Shown here one piece after another: positions 36,611-45,035 of a DNA stretch of 64,000 bases. The stretch is from the NCBI GenBank assembly GCA_942490535.1, contig CALNXQ010000002.1, forward strand, positions 558,001 to 622,000. The letters are read 5' to 3'. The position numbers and the translations under genes are program-made. The stretch comes from JAEINY01 sp942490535. Lineage in GTDB: Bacteria > Bacteroidota > Bacteroidia > Bacteroidales > Marinilabiliaceae. The stretch's first letter is position 1. The number at the start of each line of letters is the position of its first letter. A model generated the notes under the pieces. It was not told the DNA's origin. It saw only the letters and a program-made list of their open reading frames with translations, and ran no database searches.

Positions 36611-38311
36611 ATGAAACAATTTGCACTGATCCTTCTGATGTTCATCCTGAGCCTGCCATTGGCCCAGGCTGAAACACAAGAAACAGAAAAAGAGAAAGCC
36701 AAACGCATGGAATGGTTTAAAGATGCCAAACTGGGCATATTTATCCACTATGGTATTTATGCGGTAGATGGTATTGATGAATCGTGGTCGTTCTTCAACG
36801 GCTACATCAATTACGCCGATTACATGGACCAAATGAACGGCTTCACAGCTGCCAGCTATAATGCCTCCGATTGGGCCAAGCTCTTTAAAAACAGCGGCGC
36901 CAAATATGCGGTGCTCACCTCCAAACACCACGATGGAGTAGCCCTTTGGGATACGGATACAGACCATTACAATGTGGTGGACGATACTCCGGCTAAAAAA
37001 GACCTGGTAGCTCCCTTTGTGAGTGCCTTGCGTGAGAACGACATGAAAGTAGGCCTGTACTATTCCCTGATTGATTGGTCCTACCCCGATTATCCGGCTC
37101 ACCTGAGGGACGTTAACCGCTACACCAATGATCCCAAACGCTGGAGTAAATTCACCGATTTCTATTTCACCCAAATGAAAGAACTTTCGGTCCGTTTCAA
37201 TCCCGACTTATACTGGTTTGACGGTGACTGGGAACACAGCGCAGAAGAATGGAAATCGCCCGAGTTGCGCAACATGCTGTTGGAATATAATCCCAATGTG
37301 GTGCTCAACAGCCGCTTGAAAGGGTATGGCGACTACGACACTCCCGAACAAGGGGTACCATTAACAATGCCCTGCAATCCCTATTGGGAATTGTGTATGA
37401 CCATGAATGACTCCTGGGGCTATCAGCACAATGATCACAACTACAAGACCCCCTTCCAGATGATTCGCATTTTCACCGAATGCATCAGCATGGGCGGTAA
37501 CTTATTGCTGGATGTGGGCCCCAAAGCGGATGGATCCATACCGGCAGAGCAATTAAACATCCTGAAAGAGTTCGGTCGCTGGACCAGCAAGCACGAGGAA
37601 GCCATTTACGGGACCCGTGCCGGCATTTCGCAAGATAATTTCTTTGGCCCATCCGCCTTAAGTAAGGATAACAAGACCCTTTACCTATACCTGGATTACA
37701 CGCCTAAAAAGGACATCCTGGTAAAAGGACTGGCCTCCAAAATAAAAGGTGTGCGTGTGGTGGGATCTGATCAAACACTGACCTATACTGAAAAAGAGGG
37801 CTTTTTGTCCATCGATGTGCCGGCCAGCTGCATCGACCCCACAGTTACAGTACTGGCGGTTGACCTCAAAAAAGCCATAGAGTTGCAACCCATTGAAAAG
37901 TCCTTATTGGAAGCCAAAACTGAAAGCCTGAAAAAGGATACGCGCTGGGCGGAGAAACACGCCATCGCTTTAAATAACATGGAAGAAGGTATTCCGGCTG
38001 GCCATTACAATGGAGCTACAGCGCTGTCGAAAGACAAAAACATCCTTTACCTGATGGTGGATGGCAAAAATAACGGACCTCTGATTGTACGGGGACTAAA
38101 GAATAAAATCAACCGCATCTGGGTAGTGGGCAACGGCACCAAGCTGGACCACCAAATCATTGGCAAACTCTACTGGAGCCATGTACCAGGGATCGCCTAC
38201 ATCGACATTCCTGAAAATTCATTGGATAAAGACATGACCGTGATTGCCGTTTTACTGGATGGCCCGGTTGATCTCTACCGCGAAAAAGGTCAGGTGATCG
38301 AAAGCAATTAA
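36611..38311 (+). CDS. GH29 alpha-L-fucosidase with duplicated C-terminal domain
   Basis: The 566-residue protein has a signal peptide ending at LPLAQA, then the GH29 catalytic barrel starting KRMEWFKDAKLGIFIHYGIYA. Typical blocks are YAVLTSKHHDGVALWD, KVGLYYSLIDW and DLYWFDGDWE with the nucleophile Asp204, and GGNLLLDVGPKADG. After the barrel two similar ~95-residue segments follow (about 345-430 and 463-560; SALSKDNKTLYLYLDYTPKKDILVKGL against TALSKDKNILYLMVDGKNNGPLIVRGL), a tandem duplication. It removes alpha-linked fucose. It ends the GH20-CBM9-GH29 operon, followed by a terminator. Confidence 0.95.
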   Translation: MKQFALILLMFILSLPLAQAETQETEKEKAKRMEWFKDAKLGIFIHYGIYAVDGIDESWSFFNGYINYADYMDQMNGFTAASYNASDWAKLFKNSGAKYAVLTSKHHDGVALWDTDTDHYNVVDDTPAKKDLVAPFVSALRENDMKVGLYYSLIDWSYPDYPAHLRDVNRYTNDPKRWSKFTDFYFTQMKELSVRFNPDLYWFDGDWEHSAEEWKSPELRNMLLEYNPNVVLNSRLKGYGDYDTPEQGVPLTMPCNPYWELCMTMNDSWGYQHNDHNYKTPFQMIRIFTECISMGGNLLLDVGPKADGSIPAEQLNILKEFGRWTSKHEEAIYGTRAGISQDNFFGPSALSKDNKTLYLYLDYTPKKDILVKGLASKIKGVRVVGSDQTLTYTEKEGFLSIDVPASCIDPTVTVLAVDLKKAIELQPIEKSLLEAKTESLKKDTRWAEKHAIALNNMEEGIPAGHYNGATALSKDKNILYLMVDGKNNGPLIVRGLKNKINRIWVVGNGTKLDHQIIGKLYWSHVPGIAYIDIPENSLDKDMTVIAVLLDGPVDLYREKGQVIESN

Positions 38312-38398
38312 GTAATGATTAATGTTCAATTGTAAATGTTTAATTAACCATTTATAATTATAGGGGATACTTTTGATTTTGTTTATTTATGTTGGTGG

Positions 38399-38434
38399 AA
38401 AGGTGCTTTGGAAACAGAGCACCTTTTCTTTTTT
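38399..38434 (+). terminator. terminator after fucosidase
   Basis: AAAGGTGCT and AGCACCTTTT form the stem around a 10-nt loop, followed by CTTTTTTC. Confidence 0.8.
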
Positions 38435-38610
38435 CACTTCGTGAGGCGCCAGGTCAAAGTTTAAAAAGGAACAATGTGTGATATTTGAAGGTCAAGTTGT
38501 CACCCTCCTGACAATAATAAAATTACATTAACTGTTACAATGGATACGTGCAATGTATCGTTGAACTGTCCTATTTTATGTTACAAAACAAGACTAACTA
38601 AAACCATAAG

Positions 38611-39180
38611 ATGAAGAAGGTATTATTAAGTGTTCTGGTAAGTGTCCTTTTCGTAAATTCATATGCACAAGATGCAATCGTCGAAAAAAACATGTGGGGT
38701 GTTCAAATCGGTATTCCACCATTGTCTTTGTACCAAGAATCCCGGTTAACAAACACCATTGCCCTTCGTACGGAATTAACCATGGGGTTTGCATACGAAT
38801 ACAGTATGGGTGAATCAAAATGGGCTTTCATCCCAACAGTAAGTCTGGAGCCAAGATTTTATTACAACTTACAAAAGCGGGCCTCCAAAGGCAAACAAAC
38901 CACCGGAAATAGCGGTAATTTCATATCATTGAACGGTGGCTACACACCCGGTCTGGCCATTAAATCTTCAAATGCGGATATTGACGCAAGCGTACACATC
39001 ATTCCAACCTGGGGATTCCGACGCAATATTGGTACGTCCTTTAACTACGACATCGCCTTCGGAATTGGTTATAGGGCCACCTTTGAAGAATACACCCCTT
39101 ATTATGGCACCGAAACCATACACAAGACCACACATGGCGTCGCCTACTCCATTCGATTTGGGATTGGTTATAAGTTCTAA
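38611..39180 (+). CDS. small outer-membrane beta-barrel-like protein, hypothetical
   Basis: The 189-residue protein has a signal peptide (VLVSVLFVNSYA followed by QDA) and alternating short amphipathic strands with Gly/Tyr/Phe and a terminal aromatic Phe (FGIGYKF), as in small outer-membrane barrels. No catalytic motif is visible. It stands alone between a terminator and a repeat region. It shares general layout but little sequence with the protein at 39824-40477. Confidence 0.65.
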   Translation: MKKVLLSVLVSVLFVNSYAQDAIVEKNMWGVQIGIPPLSLYQESRLTNTIALRTELTMGFAYEYSMGESKWAFIPTVSLEPRFYYNLQKRASKGKQTTGNSGNFISLNGGYTPGLAIKSSNADIDASVHIIPTWGFRRNIGTSFNYDIAFGIGYRATFEEYTPYYGTETIHKTTHGVAYSIRFGIGYKF

Positions 39181-39189
39181 AACCATTGA

Positions 39190-39386
39190 TGTCCGGTAAG
39201 AATTTAATCTGGGATAGATGACTTGTGGCATAACCTCTACGAGGTAACCTGTTTTATAGGTTTGAAAATTATCTACAATAATAAATTGCCTACGGCAAAT
39301 TCCGCGTAGCGGATTATATAGTGTAGAACGAGCTGTCGCAAGTTATCGATTTTCCCCGCGGGGGATATAGAATGATTGACCGGACA
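39190..39386. mobile_element. MITE-like element with TGTCCGGT inverted ends, copy 1
   Basis: Starts TGTCCGGTAA and ends GACCGGACA, inverted copies of one another. The interior matches the element at 43251-43452: AACCTCTACGAGGTA, GTTTTATAGG, CTACAATAATAAATTG, TTCCGCGTAGCGGATTA and a CCCCGCGGGG hairpin. It encodes nothing. Its right half continues into a tandem array. Confidence 0.6.
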
Positions 39387-39710
39387 ATCGTGTTCTAAAA
39401 CCTCTTTTTTGATAGTATCTACAATAATAAATTGCCTACGCCTAATTCCGCGTAGCGGATTAAATAGTGTAGAATAGTCTGTGGCAAGTGGACGATTTTC
39501 CCCGCAGGGGATATAGAATTGTTGATCGGACAATCGTACTCTAAAGCCTCTTTATTGATAGTATCTACAATACTAAATTGCCTACGCCTAAATCCGCTAC
39601 GCTGAATTAGGTATTGTAGAATAGTCTGTGGCAAGTGGACGGTTTTCCCCGTAGGGGATAAAGAATTGTTGACCGGACAATCATGTTCTAAAACCGCTTT
39701 ATTAATAGCC
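39273..39710. repeat. three tandem 146-bp repeats derived from the MITE-like element
   Basis: Units start at CTACAATA at 39273, 39419 and 39565. Each has one hairpin around GCGTAGC and one around TTTTCCCCG-GGGGATA, and ends with a CGGACAATC block. In the third unit the central segment reads AATCCGCTACGC instead of TTCCGCGTAGCGG, as if inverted between CCTAA and TTAGG. No spacer/array pattern of CRISPR type. Confidence 0.75.
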
Positions 39711-39823
39711 TATACCACTTCCTTTCAAAGTTGAGAGGAACATATGCTGGGCAGAATTTCTTTGACATTCTTGTGCTTATTTCCTAAATTGATTAAACAT
39801 CATCAATTGGGAATTTACACGCG

Positions 39824-40477
39824 ATGGACCTATTCATTCTTCCGATACTTATCGTATTTCTGGCAATGACTGTCAGCGCACGTACTCAGGAGAAACGTTG
39901 CTGGCAATTGGAGTTGTTGCCGGGCATCGCAGTGGTGCCACCCCTGCCGCTCACGATTCATCAAACCGGACATCCCAGCCTTCACATCACCGCGCAGTAT
40001 CAGACCAAATCACTCCAATTGCCGCCCTACTACTCCTATCGCGTCTCTACCCTAAAGGCCAACAAAGGCTGGAGCCTGGAAATGAACCACCTGAAAATCT
40101 ACCTCAAAAACACGTCTCCGGAAATTGAGCAATTCAGCGTTTCTCATGGTTATAATCAAGTGTTTTTGAACAGACACTGCGTCAAAGATCGCATTACCTG
40201 GCTGATGGGAGCCGGAACGGTGATAGGCCATCCGGAAAGCACCATTCGCGGACGCCAATTTCAAGAAAAGGGAGGCTTGTTTAATGCCGGCTATTACCTG
40301 GCTGGCATCGCCATTCAAGGTGCCATGCAATACTACCTCATCCAAACCACCCCTCTTACCCTACCCCTTGAAGCCAAAGTTTCCGTGGGGTACGGCCAGG
40401 TCCCCATTGCAGATGGGCACGCCCATGTGCCCATCATTGCTTTTCACCTCCTCTCCGGTTTGGGCCTTCGGTTCTGA
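39824..40477 (+). CDS. secreted barrel-like protein, hypothetical
   Basis: The 217-residue protein has a signal peptide (LPILIVFLAMTVSA) and a C-terminus ending in aromatic Phe (FHLLSGLGLRF), typical of a small outer-membrane or periplasmic beta protein. Two conserved-looking Cys are present (Cys27 and another at RHCVKD). No family is recognised. It is a single gene between repeat-rich non-coding DNA, with a very long palindrome just after it. Confidence 0.55.
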   Translation: MDLFILPILIVFLAMTVSARTQEKRCWQLELLPGIAVVPPLPLTIHQTGHPSLHITAQYQTKSLQLPPYYSYRVSTLKANKGWSLEMNHLKIYLKNTSPEIEQFSVSHGYNQVFLNRHCVKDRITWLMGAGTVIGHPESTIRGRQFQEKGGLFNAGYYLAGIAIQGAMQYYLIQTTPLTLPLEAKVSVGYGQVPIADGHAHVPIIAFHLLSGLGLRF

Positions 40478-40548
40478 TAATACGCTTCCGCACCGGCCTT
40501 GCCAAACACGTCCGATTACAAAAGTCACCACCTATTTTTTAAAATTAT

Positions 40549-40623
40549 CAGCCGCTGTAAAAACAAAACACAGCCGCTGTAACAACTTGTTACAGCGGCT
40601 GTGTTTTGTTTTTACAGCGGCTG
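40549..40623. repeat. 37-bp perfect palindrome
   Basis: Arms 40549-40585 and 40587-40623 are perfect reverse complements around one C. Each arm carries CAGCCGCTGTAA twice, separated by AAACAAAACA. A further partial copy CACAGCCGC follows at 40636-40644. It is 72 bp after the preceding stop. It could act as a terminator, but the length far exceeds what one needs. Confidence 0.9.
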
Positions 40624-40851
40624 TGCGAAGGTTTCACAGCCGCTTGCTTTCTATGTTAAATACTTTTCCCATTTCAGACAAGCGCTTCCGGTTTAAATAA
40701 AGCCAATGCAAGGCCCCTTACAGGCCCAAATTGCGTTGATAGGAGGCCAAACCCATCTTGTTTCGTAACACCACCTCTTTCAATTGGAAAATATTACTTC
40801 ATTAATGATTAAAAGTTATTACAATTTTAACACATCTGCTTCCAATTTTCC

Positions 40852-40859
40852 TATTTTTG
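40852..40859 (+). promoter_or_regulatory. candidate -7 box TATTTTTG for serB
   Basis: Fits TAnnTTTG, 61 bp before the start; no clear -33 box. Confidence 0.4.
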
Positions 40860-40920
40860 TACTCAAGACGTTCTCCGGATACTTCAATGAAAGTATCTTA
40901 TTATCACTAATTCAATACCA

Positions 40921-42150
40921 ATGAGCAAAACAAAAGAGATCATTCTGTTAAACATTTCCGGTGAAGACAAACCCGGATTAACGGCTTCATTAACCCGTAT
41001 TCTGTCGCAATACAGTGTGAATATTTTGGATATTGGTCAGGCGGTCATCCATGATGATCTGGGCTTGGGTATTTTATTTGAAGTACCTGAGAAATCGGAG
41101 TCAGCACCCATCCTGAAAGACCTTTTGTTTCGCTCCTATGAATTAGGCCTGAATATCAAATTCACACCCATTACTGAGAAGAAATACAATGAATGGGTGA
41201 GCCACCAGGGAAAGGAGCGTTTCATTGTCACCTTGTTATCGCGCAAGTTAGCCGCCGATCAACTCTCCATGGTCACCCAGGTCATTTCGGAACAGGGTTT
41301 GAACATTGATTACATCACCCGCTTAAGTGGCCGGGTATTATTGGGCAATGAACATGAATCGGATAAATCGGTGGTCGAATTTTCAGTGCGGGGTACGCCT
41401 ACGGATAAGGAGAAAATGAAAAAAGAATTCATTACCATCTCTCAAAATACAGGTGTCGATATTGCTTTCCAGGCCGATAATATCTTCCGCCGCAACCGTC
41501 GTCTGATCTGTTTCGACATGGACTCCACCCTGATTCAAACGGAGGTGATTGATGAGTTAGCCATCAGAGCCGGCGTGGGTGATCAGGTGAAAGCCATTAC
41601 AGAAGCAGCCATGCGCGGTGAAATTGACTTCAATGAGAGTTTCATCCAGCGCGTGGAATTATTGAAAGGACTGGATGAATCCGTCATGAAGGAGATTGCT
41701 GAACACCTGCCCATCACCGAAGGTGCTGAACGCCTTTTCAAAACATTAAAGACTTATGGCTATAAGACAGCCATCCTGTCCGGCGGATTTAGCTATTTCG
41801 GAAATTACCTGAAGAGCAAACTGGGGGTTGATTATGTGTTTGCCAATGATTTGGAGATTAAAGATGGCCAACTTACCGGTAAGCACAGTGGCGAGATTGT
41901 GGATGGTAATAAAAAGGCTGAGCTTTTGAAATTACTGGCATTTAAGGAAGACATCCACCTGGATCAGGTGATTGCGGTGGGCGATGGCTCCAATGATTTA
42001 CCCATGTTACAATTGGCCGGATTGGGTATTGCCTTTCATGCCAAACCAAAGGTAAAAGCTTCAGCCAAGCATCACATCTCCACCATTGGACTGGATGCCA
42101 TTTTATATTTACTGGGCTTCCGGGACCGGGAGATTGACCCTGCACATTAA
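40921..42150 (+). CDS. serB: phosphoserine phosphatase with N-terminal ACT domains
   Basis: The 409-residue protein begins with two ACT-like domains (about 7-85, ISGEDKPGLTASLTRIL; and about 100-185, IVTLLSRKLAADQ) and then the HAD phosphatase: FDMDSTLI with nucleophile Asp199 and general acid Asp201, SGGFSYF, and VGDGSNDLPM. VIDELAIRAGVGDQVKAITEAAMRGEIDF is the SerB cap signature. It performs the last step of serine synthesis, phosphoserine to serine. The ACT domains probably sense serine. It is longer than minimal SerB (~220) because of the ACT part, which is common in this phylum. Confidence 0.97.
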   Translation: MSKTKEIILLNISGEDKPGLTASLTRILSQYSVNILDIGQAVIHDDLGLGILFEVPEKSESAPILKDLLFRSYELGLNIKFTPITEKKYNEWVSHQGKERFIVTLLSRKLAADQLSMVTQVISEQGLNIDYITRLSGRVLLGNEHESDKSVVEFSVRGTPTDKEKMKKEFITISQNTGVDIAFQADNIFRRNRRLICFDMDSTLIQTEVIDELAIRAGVGDQVKAITEAAMRGEIDFNESFIQRVELLKGLDESVMKEIAEHLPITEGAERLFKTLKTYGYKTAILSGGFSYFGNYLKSKLGVDYVFANDLEIKDGQLTGKHSGEIVDGNKKAELLKLLAFKEDIHLDQVIAVGDGSNDLPMLQLAGLGIAFHAKPKVKASAKHHISTIGLDAILYLLGFRDREIDPAH

Positions 42151-42344
42151 AATGGAACCGCCAAGGCGCGAAGGCGCAGAGAAAGGGCTATTTTTGTGTC
42201 TCCCGGGGAGTATATTACTAAAATGCATTTACCTCTTAAAGGGTTTTCAATCACTTTAAGGGGTATTCTGCAATGGATGAATCCAGTAGATGCCATCAGC
42301 CGCTATATTTTCCATTAACCTTTAACCGTTATCTCTTTTTTTTC

Positions 42345-42352
42345 TATTTTTG
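42345..42352 (+). promoter_or_regulatory. candidate -7 box TATTTTTG for tcdA
   Basis: Fits TAnnTTTG, 29 bp before the start codon; the upstream T-tract hides a clear -33 box. Confidence 0.4.
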
Positions 42353-42381
42353 CCCGTCGAATTAATTAGCTGTCAAGAGGG

Positions 42382-43179
42382 ATGAGTAAAGGGATATATC
42401 ACCGTTCGGAGTTGTTACTGGGAAAAGAGCGGATGCAGAAGCTGGATGAAAAGAAGGTGATTCTTTTTGGTATTGGAGGTGTGGGAAGCTGGTGCGCAGA
42501 GAGTTTAGTGCGTACCGGAATCACTAAACTCACCATTGTGGATAGTGATCGGGTGTGTATCACCAATGTGAACCGCCAGCTGATGGCGACTTCCAAAACG
42601 GTGGGTCAGGTTAAAACAGAAGCCTTGAAAGAGCGCCTGCTGGAGATCAATCCACAGGCTGAAATCACGGCTTTGCAGAAAATATACAATAAGGACACCT
42701 CGGAAGAATTTAATCTGGAGCAATACGATGTGATCATCGATGCCATCGATAGTCTGGGCAGTAAAGTACACCTGATCCGCACGGCCACCAACACAGATGC
42801 CATCTTTGTCTCCTCCATGGGTGCGGCCCTGAAGGTGGATCCGACCCGTGTGCGCGTGGCTTCCTTCTGGAAAGTACAAGGGTGTCCGTTGGGACGACAA
42901 ATACGTAAACTGATACGCAAGGTAGGCATGCCTGAAAAGGATTTCATGTGTGTATACAGCGACGAAGTATTGGAAAACGCCGGTGCGGATGCCACTTGCG
43001 GCACTGAAAAATGCCTCTGCCCCAAGGCTCAGCATGGCCCGGGTGATCCCGACCTGGTGAATCACGAATGGTGCAGCCTCAAAGCTGCCATCAACGGATC
43101 ACTGGCACACATCACCGGTATTTTTGGGTTTACCCTGGCCGGCCTGGTGATACAGGAAATATATAATGAGGTGAAGTAG
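42382..43179 (+). CDS. tcdA: tRNA threonylcarbamoyladenosine dehydratase (TcdA/CsdL-like E1 enzyme)
   Basis: The 265-residue ThiF/HesA-fold protein has the nucleotide-binding loop FGIGGVGSWCAESLVRTGI (Gly30-Gly35 region), DSDRVCITNVNRQL, and the family signature SSMGAALKVDPTRVRVASFWK with GCPLGRQIRKLIRK. TcdA uses ATP to cyclise t6A37 of ANN-decoding tRNAs to ct6A. Six Cys in the second half (FMCVYSDEV, ATCGTEKCLCPK) may bind metal. It is a single-gene unit. Confidence 0.92.
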   Translation: MSKGIYHRSELLLGKERMQKLDEKKVILFGIGGVGSWCAESLVRTGITKLTIVDSDRVCITNVNRQLMATSKTVGQVKTEALKERLLEINPQAEITALQKIYNKDTSEEFNLEQYDVIIDAIDSLGSKVHLIRTATNTDAIFVSSMGAALKVDPTRVRVASFWKVQGCPLGRQIRKLIRKVGMPEKDFMCVYSDEVLENAGADATCGTEKCLCPKAQHGPGDPDLVNHEWCSLKAAINGSLAHITGIFGFTLAGLVIQEIYNEVK

Positions 43180-43250
43180 TTCACCTCTTTCTTTTTTTGG
43201 ATTTATTCGGAAAAAGCATGGATTATTCCAGTTCTATTAAAATTCATTGC

Positions 43251-43452
43251 TGTCCGGTTAAAATTTAATTCAATCATCGGTAGATGACTGTTTATATAAC
43301 CTCTACGAGGTATCCCGTTTTATAGGGTGTAAATAGGCTACAATAATAAATTGTCTACGGCAAATTCCGCGTAGCGGATTAAGTGTTGTCGAATACAATG
43401 TTGCAAATTAACTATTTTCCCTGTAGGGGATATAGAATTTGTTTACCGGACA
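43251..43452. mobile_element. MITE-like element with TGTCCGGT inverted ends, copy 2
   Basis: Starts TGTCCGGTTA and ends TTTACCGGACA; internal order is the same as in the copy at 39190-39386. The length is 202 bp. No target-site duplication is obvious. Confidence 0.6.
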
Positions 43453-43465
43453 GTAGTGATTAAAA

Positions 43466-43590
43466 TTCAACCCCATAATGGGTTGTGCTATTACCTTGAT
43501 AACATCCACGGATATTAGCTTCGCTAATGTTCAACACTCCCAGCGCTATTATGGTATCACCACCGCGTGGCTACAGTAATTGAATAGTGT
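43466..43590 (+). repeat. dispersed imperfect repeat, copy 2
   Basis: TTCAACCCCATAATGGGTTG, ATCCACGGATATTAGCTTCG, and ACCACCGCGTGGCT correspond to parts of the blocks at 7359-7513 and 55502-55585. It sits directly after the second MITE-like copy, making 43180-43779 almost wholly repeat-derived. Confidence 0.55.
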
Positions 43591-43779
43591 ATACCTGAAA
43601 ATAAAGTGCCTTTTCTTAACAAAATTGATCCTATAAAGATCGAATAACAATAACTCCCACAGAGCGGGATTAGCACCCGTGAAAACCTACGTCACTACAA
43701 TAAAAAGCATTATCTTATGGTAAATATTAGTCGCTATTTACTATTTTTACCCTCATCTATCAACCCTAACTCTATTAAC

Positions 43780-44679
43780 ATGCCCAAAGCCCTTATCGCA
43801 GGCCTGCTATTTCTACTCTCAGCATGGCAAACCGCTCTCGCACAATCTGAGAAACTGGAAGAGATTACCTACTTCAGTAGCCGCATGGATAATCCGGTTA
43901 AGGTAGAATCTGAAATGACAAACAATCAAATCCATTTCTATGCTACCAACCGGTCCTTTTATCCTTATGAAGTCATCCTGACTTTTAAGGAGATGCGAAA
44001 CCTGACGCCTTTTGTGAATGAATATAAAGAATACGTTTGGCCGGGAAAGAAAAAGCTTCTGACACTGAAGGTGAAAAACGAAAACCAAGGTATTAACTAC
44101 AATTACCAGGTAAGGTATTGCATCAGCAATGCCGGAAAGAAAACAGATGAAGAACACCCGTATCTCCTGCCGATGGCACCTGGAAAAGCAGTTGCATTTT
44201 ACTATCCCCCCTTTCAGCCAAACACTTACTATGTCAACCATTTCAAGTTAGCATCGCAAGATACGGTGTATTGCATGCGCAAAGGCTACGTCACCGCAGA
44301 GCCACGCATGCATCATCAAAGTGACCGGATATCGAAAAACGAATCGCTGGAGGTCATGCATGTGGATGGAACTGTGATGGTGTATGAAAATATGTGTCAC
44401 GATTCATTGCTGGTACAGTTGGGACATGAAGTTTTCCCCGGACAACCCCTGGGTGTGATTAATAACAAGTGTTTCGTACGCACGAATCTCTATGTATTTA
44501 AAAATGATGGTGTCATCCAATCATCCCCCATGCTCTTTGTGCACGATCAGGACCACTATGAGCCCTTCAACCTGAGCATTAAAGATAAAAAGGTAGTCCA
44601 TCCGGTTGAAGTCGTCACCCTTGAGATGACCAAACGGGAGGTAAAAAAGTACCATCAAAACAAGTTATATCCACTTTAG
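43780..44679 (+). CDS. secreted M23-like (LytM-fold) protein, probably non-catalytic
   Basis: The start at 43780 (MPKALIAGLLFLLSAWQTALA) gives a signal peptide and is preferred over 43717, which would begin inside a likely promoter stretch. The mature part has an N-terminal Ig-like strand region (FYATNRSFYPYEVILTFKEM) and a C-terminal segment laid out like an M23 peptidase: AFYYPPFQPNTYYV, VYCMRKGYVTAEPR, EVMHVDGTVMVYENM, LGHEVFPGQPLGVI, LYVF. The zinc ligands HxxxD and HxH are not present in the expected places, so it is probably a degenerate, binding-only version. 299 residues; single gene. Confidence 0.6.
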   Translation: MPKALIAGLLFLLSAWQTALAQSEKLEEITYFSSRMDNPVKVESEMTNNQIHFYATNRSFYPYEVILTFKEMRNLTPFVNEYKEYVWPGKKKLLTLKVKNENQGINYNYQVRYCISNAGKKTDEEHPYLLPMAPGKAVAFYYPPFQPNTYYVNHFKLASQDTVYCMRKGYVTAEPRMHHQSDRISKNESLEVMHVDGTVMVYENMCHDSLLVQLGHEVFPGQPLGVINNKCFVRTNLYVFKNDGVIQSSPMLFVHDQDHYEPFNLSIKDKKVVHPVEVVTLEMTKREVKKYHQNKLYPL

Positions 44680-44980
44680 CATCTCAGCCTTAAATAGTAA
44701 TTTTCACTTTTGGTCATTTTTTTATGCTGCCTGTCCTTGTGCCGCACAGGTAATTTCTTAGTCTTACCCAACGAGGTCGAGCCAGAAGCAAATAATGAAT
44801 TTCGATCAGCAAATGAAGAACATCCAATTCTTAATTCACGAATCGGAAATCAATAGTCAACCGTCATCATTCCATTGAGTGCAAAAACAAGATACTGACA
44901 AATAATACAAGAATATCAACAGTAAACCACTCAAAAAGCAAGCAAAAATTCACCGCTGAAGGTATGGCAGCTCACAAAGA

Positions 44981-45013
44981 AAAAACCCCGGTCAATGATT
45001 GACCGGGGTTTTT
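44981..45013. terminator. perfect bidirectional terminator
   Basis: 16-bp arms (44981-44996 and 44998-45013; AAAAACCCCGGTCAAT) around a single G, between the convergent M23-like and M16 genes. The upstream part, 44680-44980, contains nothing recognisable. Confidence 0.92.
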
Positions 45014-45035
45014 CTTTTATTTATAATTTTAATGA

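Noticed and set aside
36389..37174. 261-residue minus-strand ORF opposite the CBM9-like and GH29 genes
   Set aside because: It is antisense to two well-supported genes and has no recognisable domain.
39273..39710. Regular 146-bp repeats considered as a CRISPR array
   Set aside because: The whole unit is repeated with no unique spacers, unit length is far too long and no cas genes are present.
40284..40700. 138-residue plus-strand ORF across the palindrome
   Set aside because: It overlaps the end of the barrel-like gene in another frame and runs through the 37-bp palindrome.
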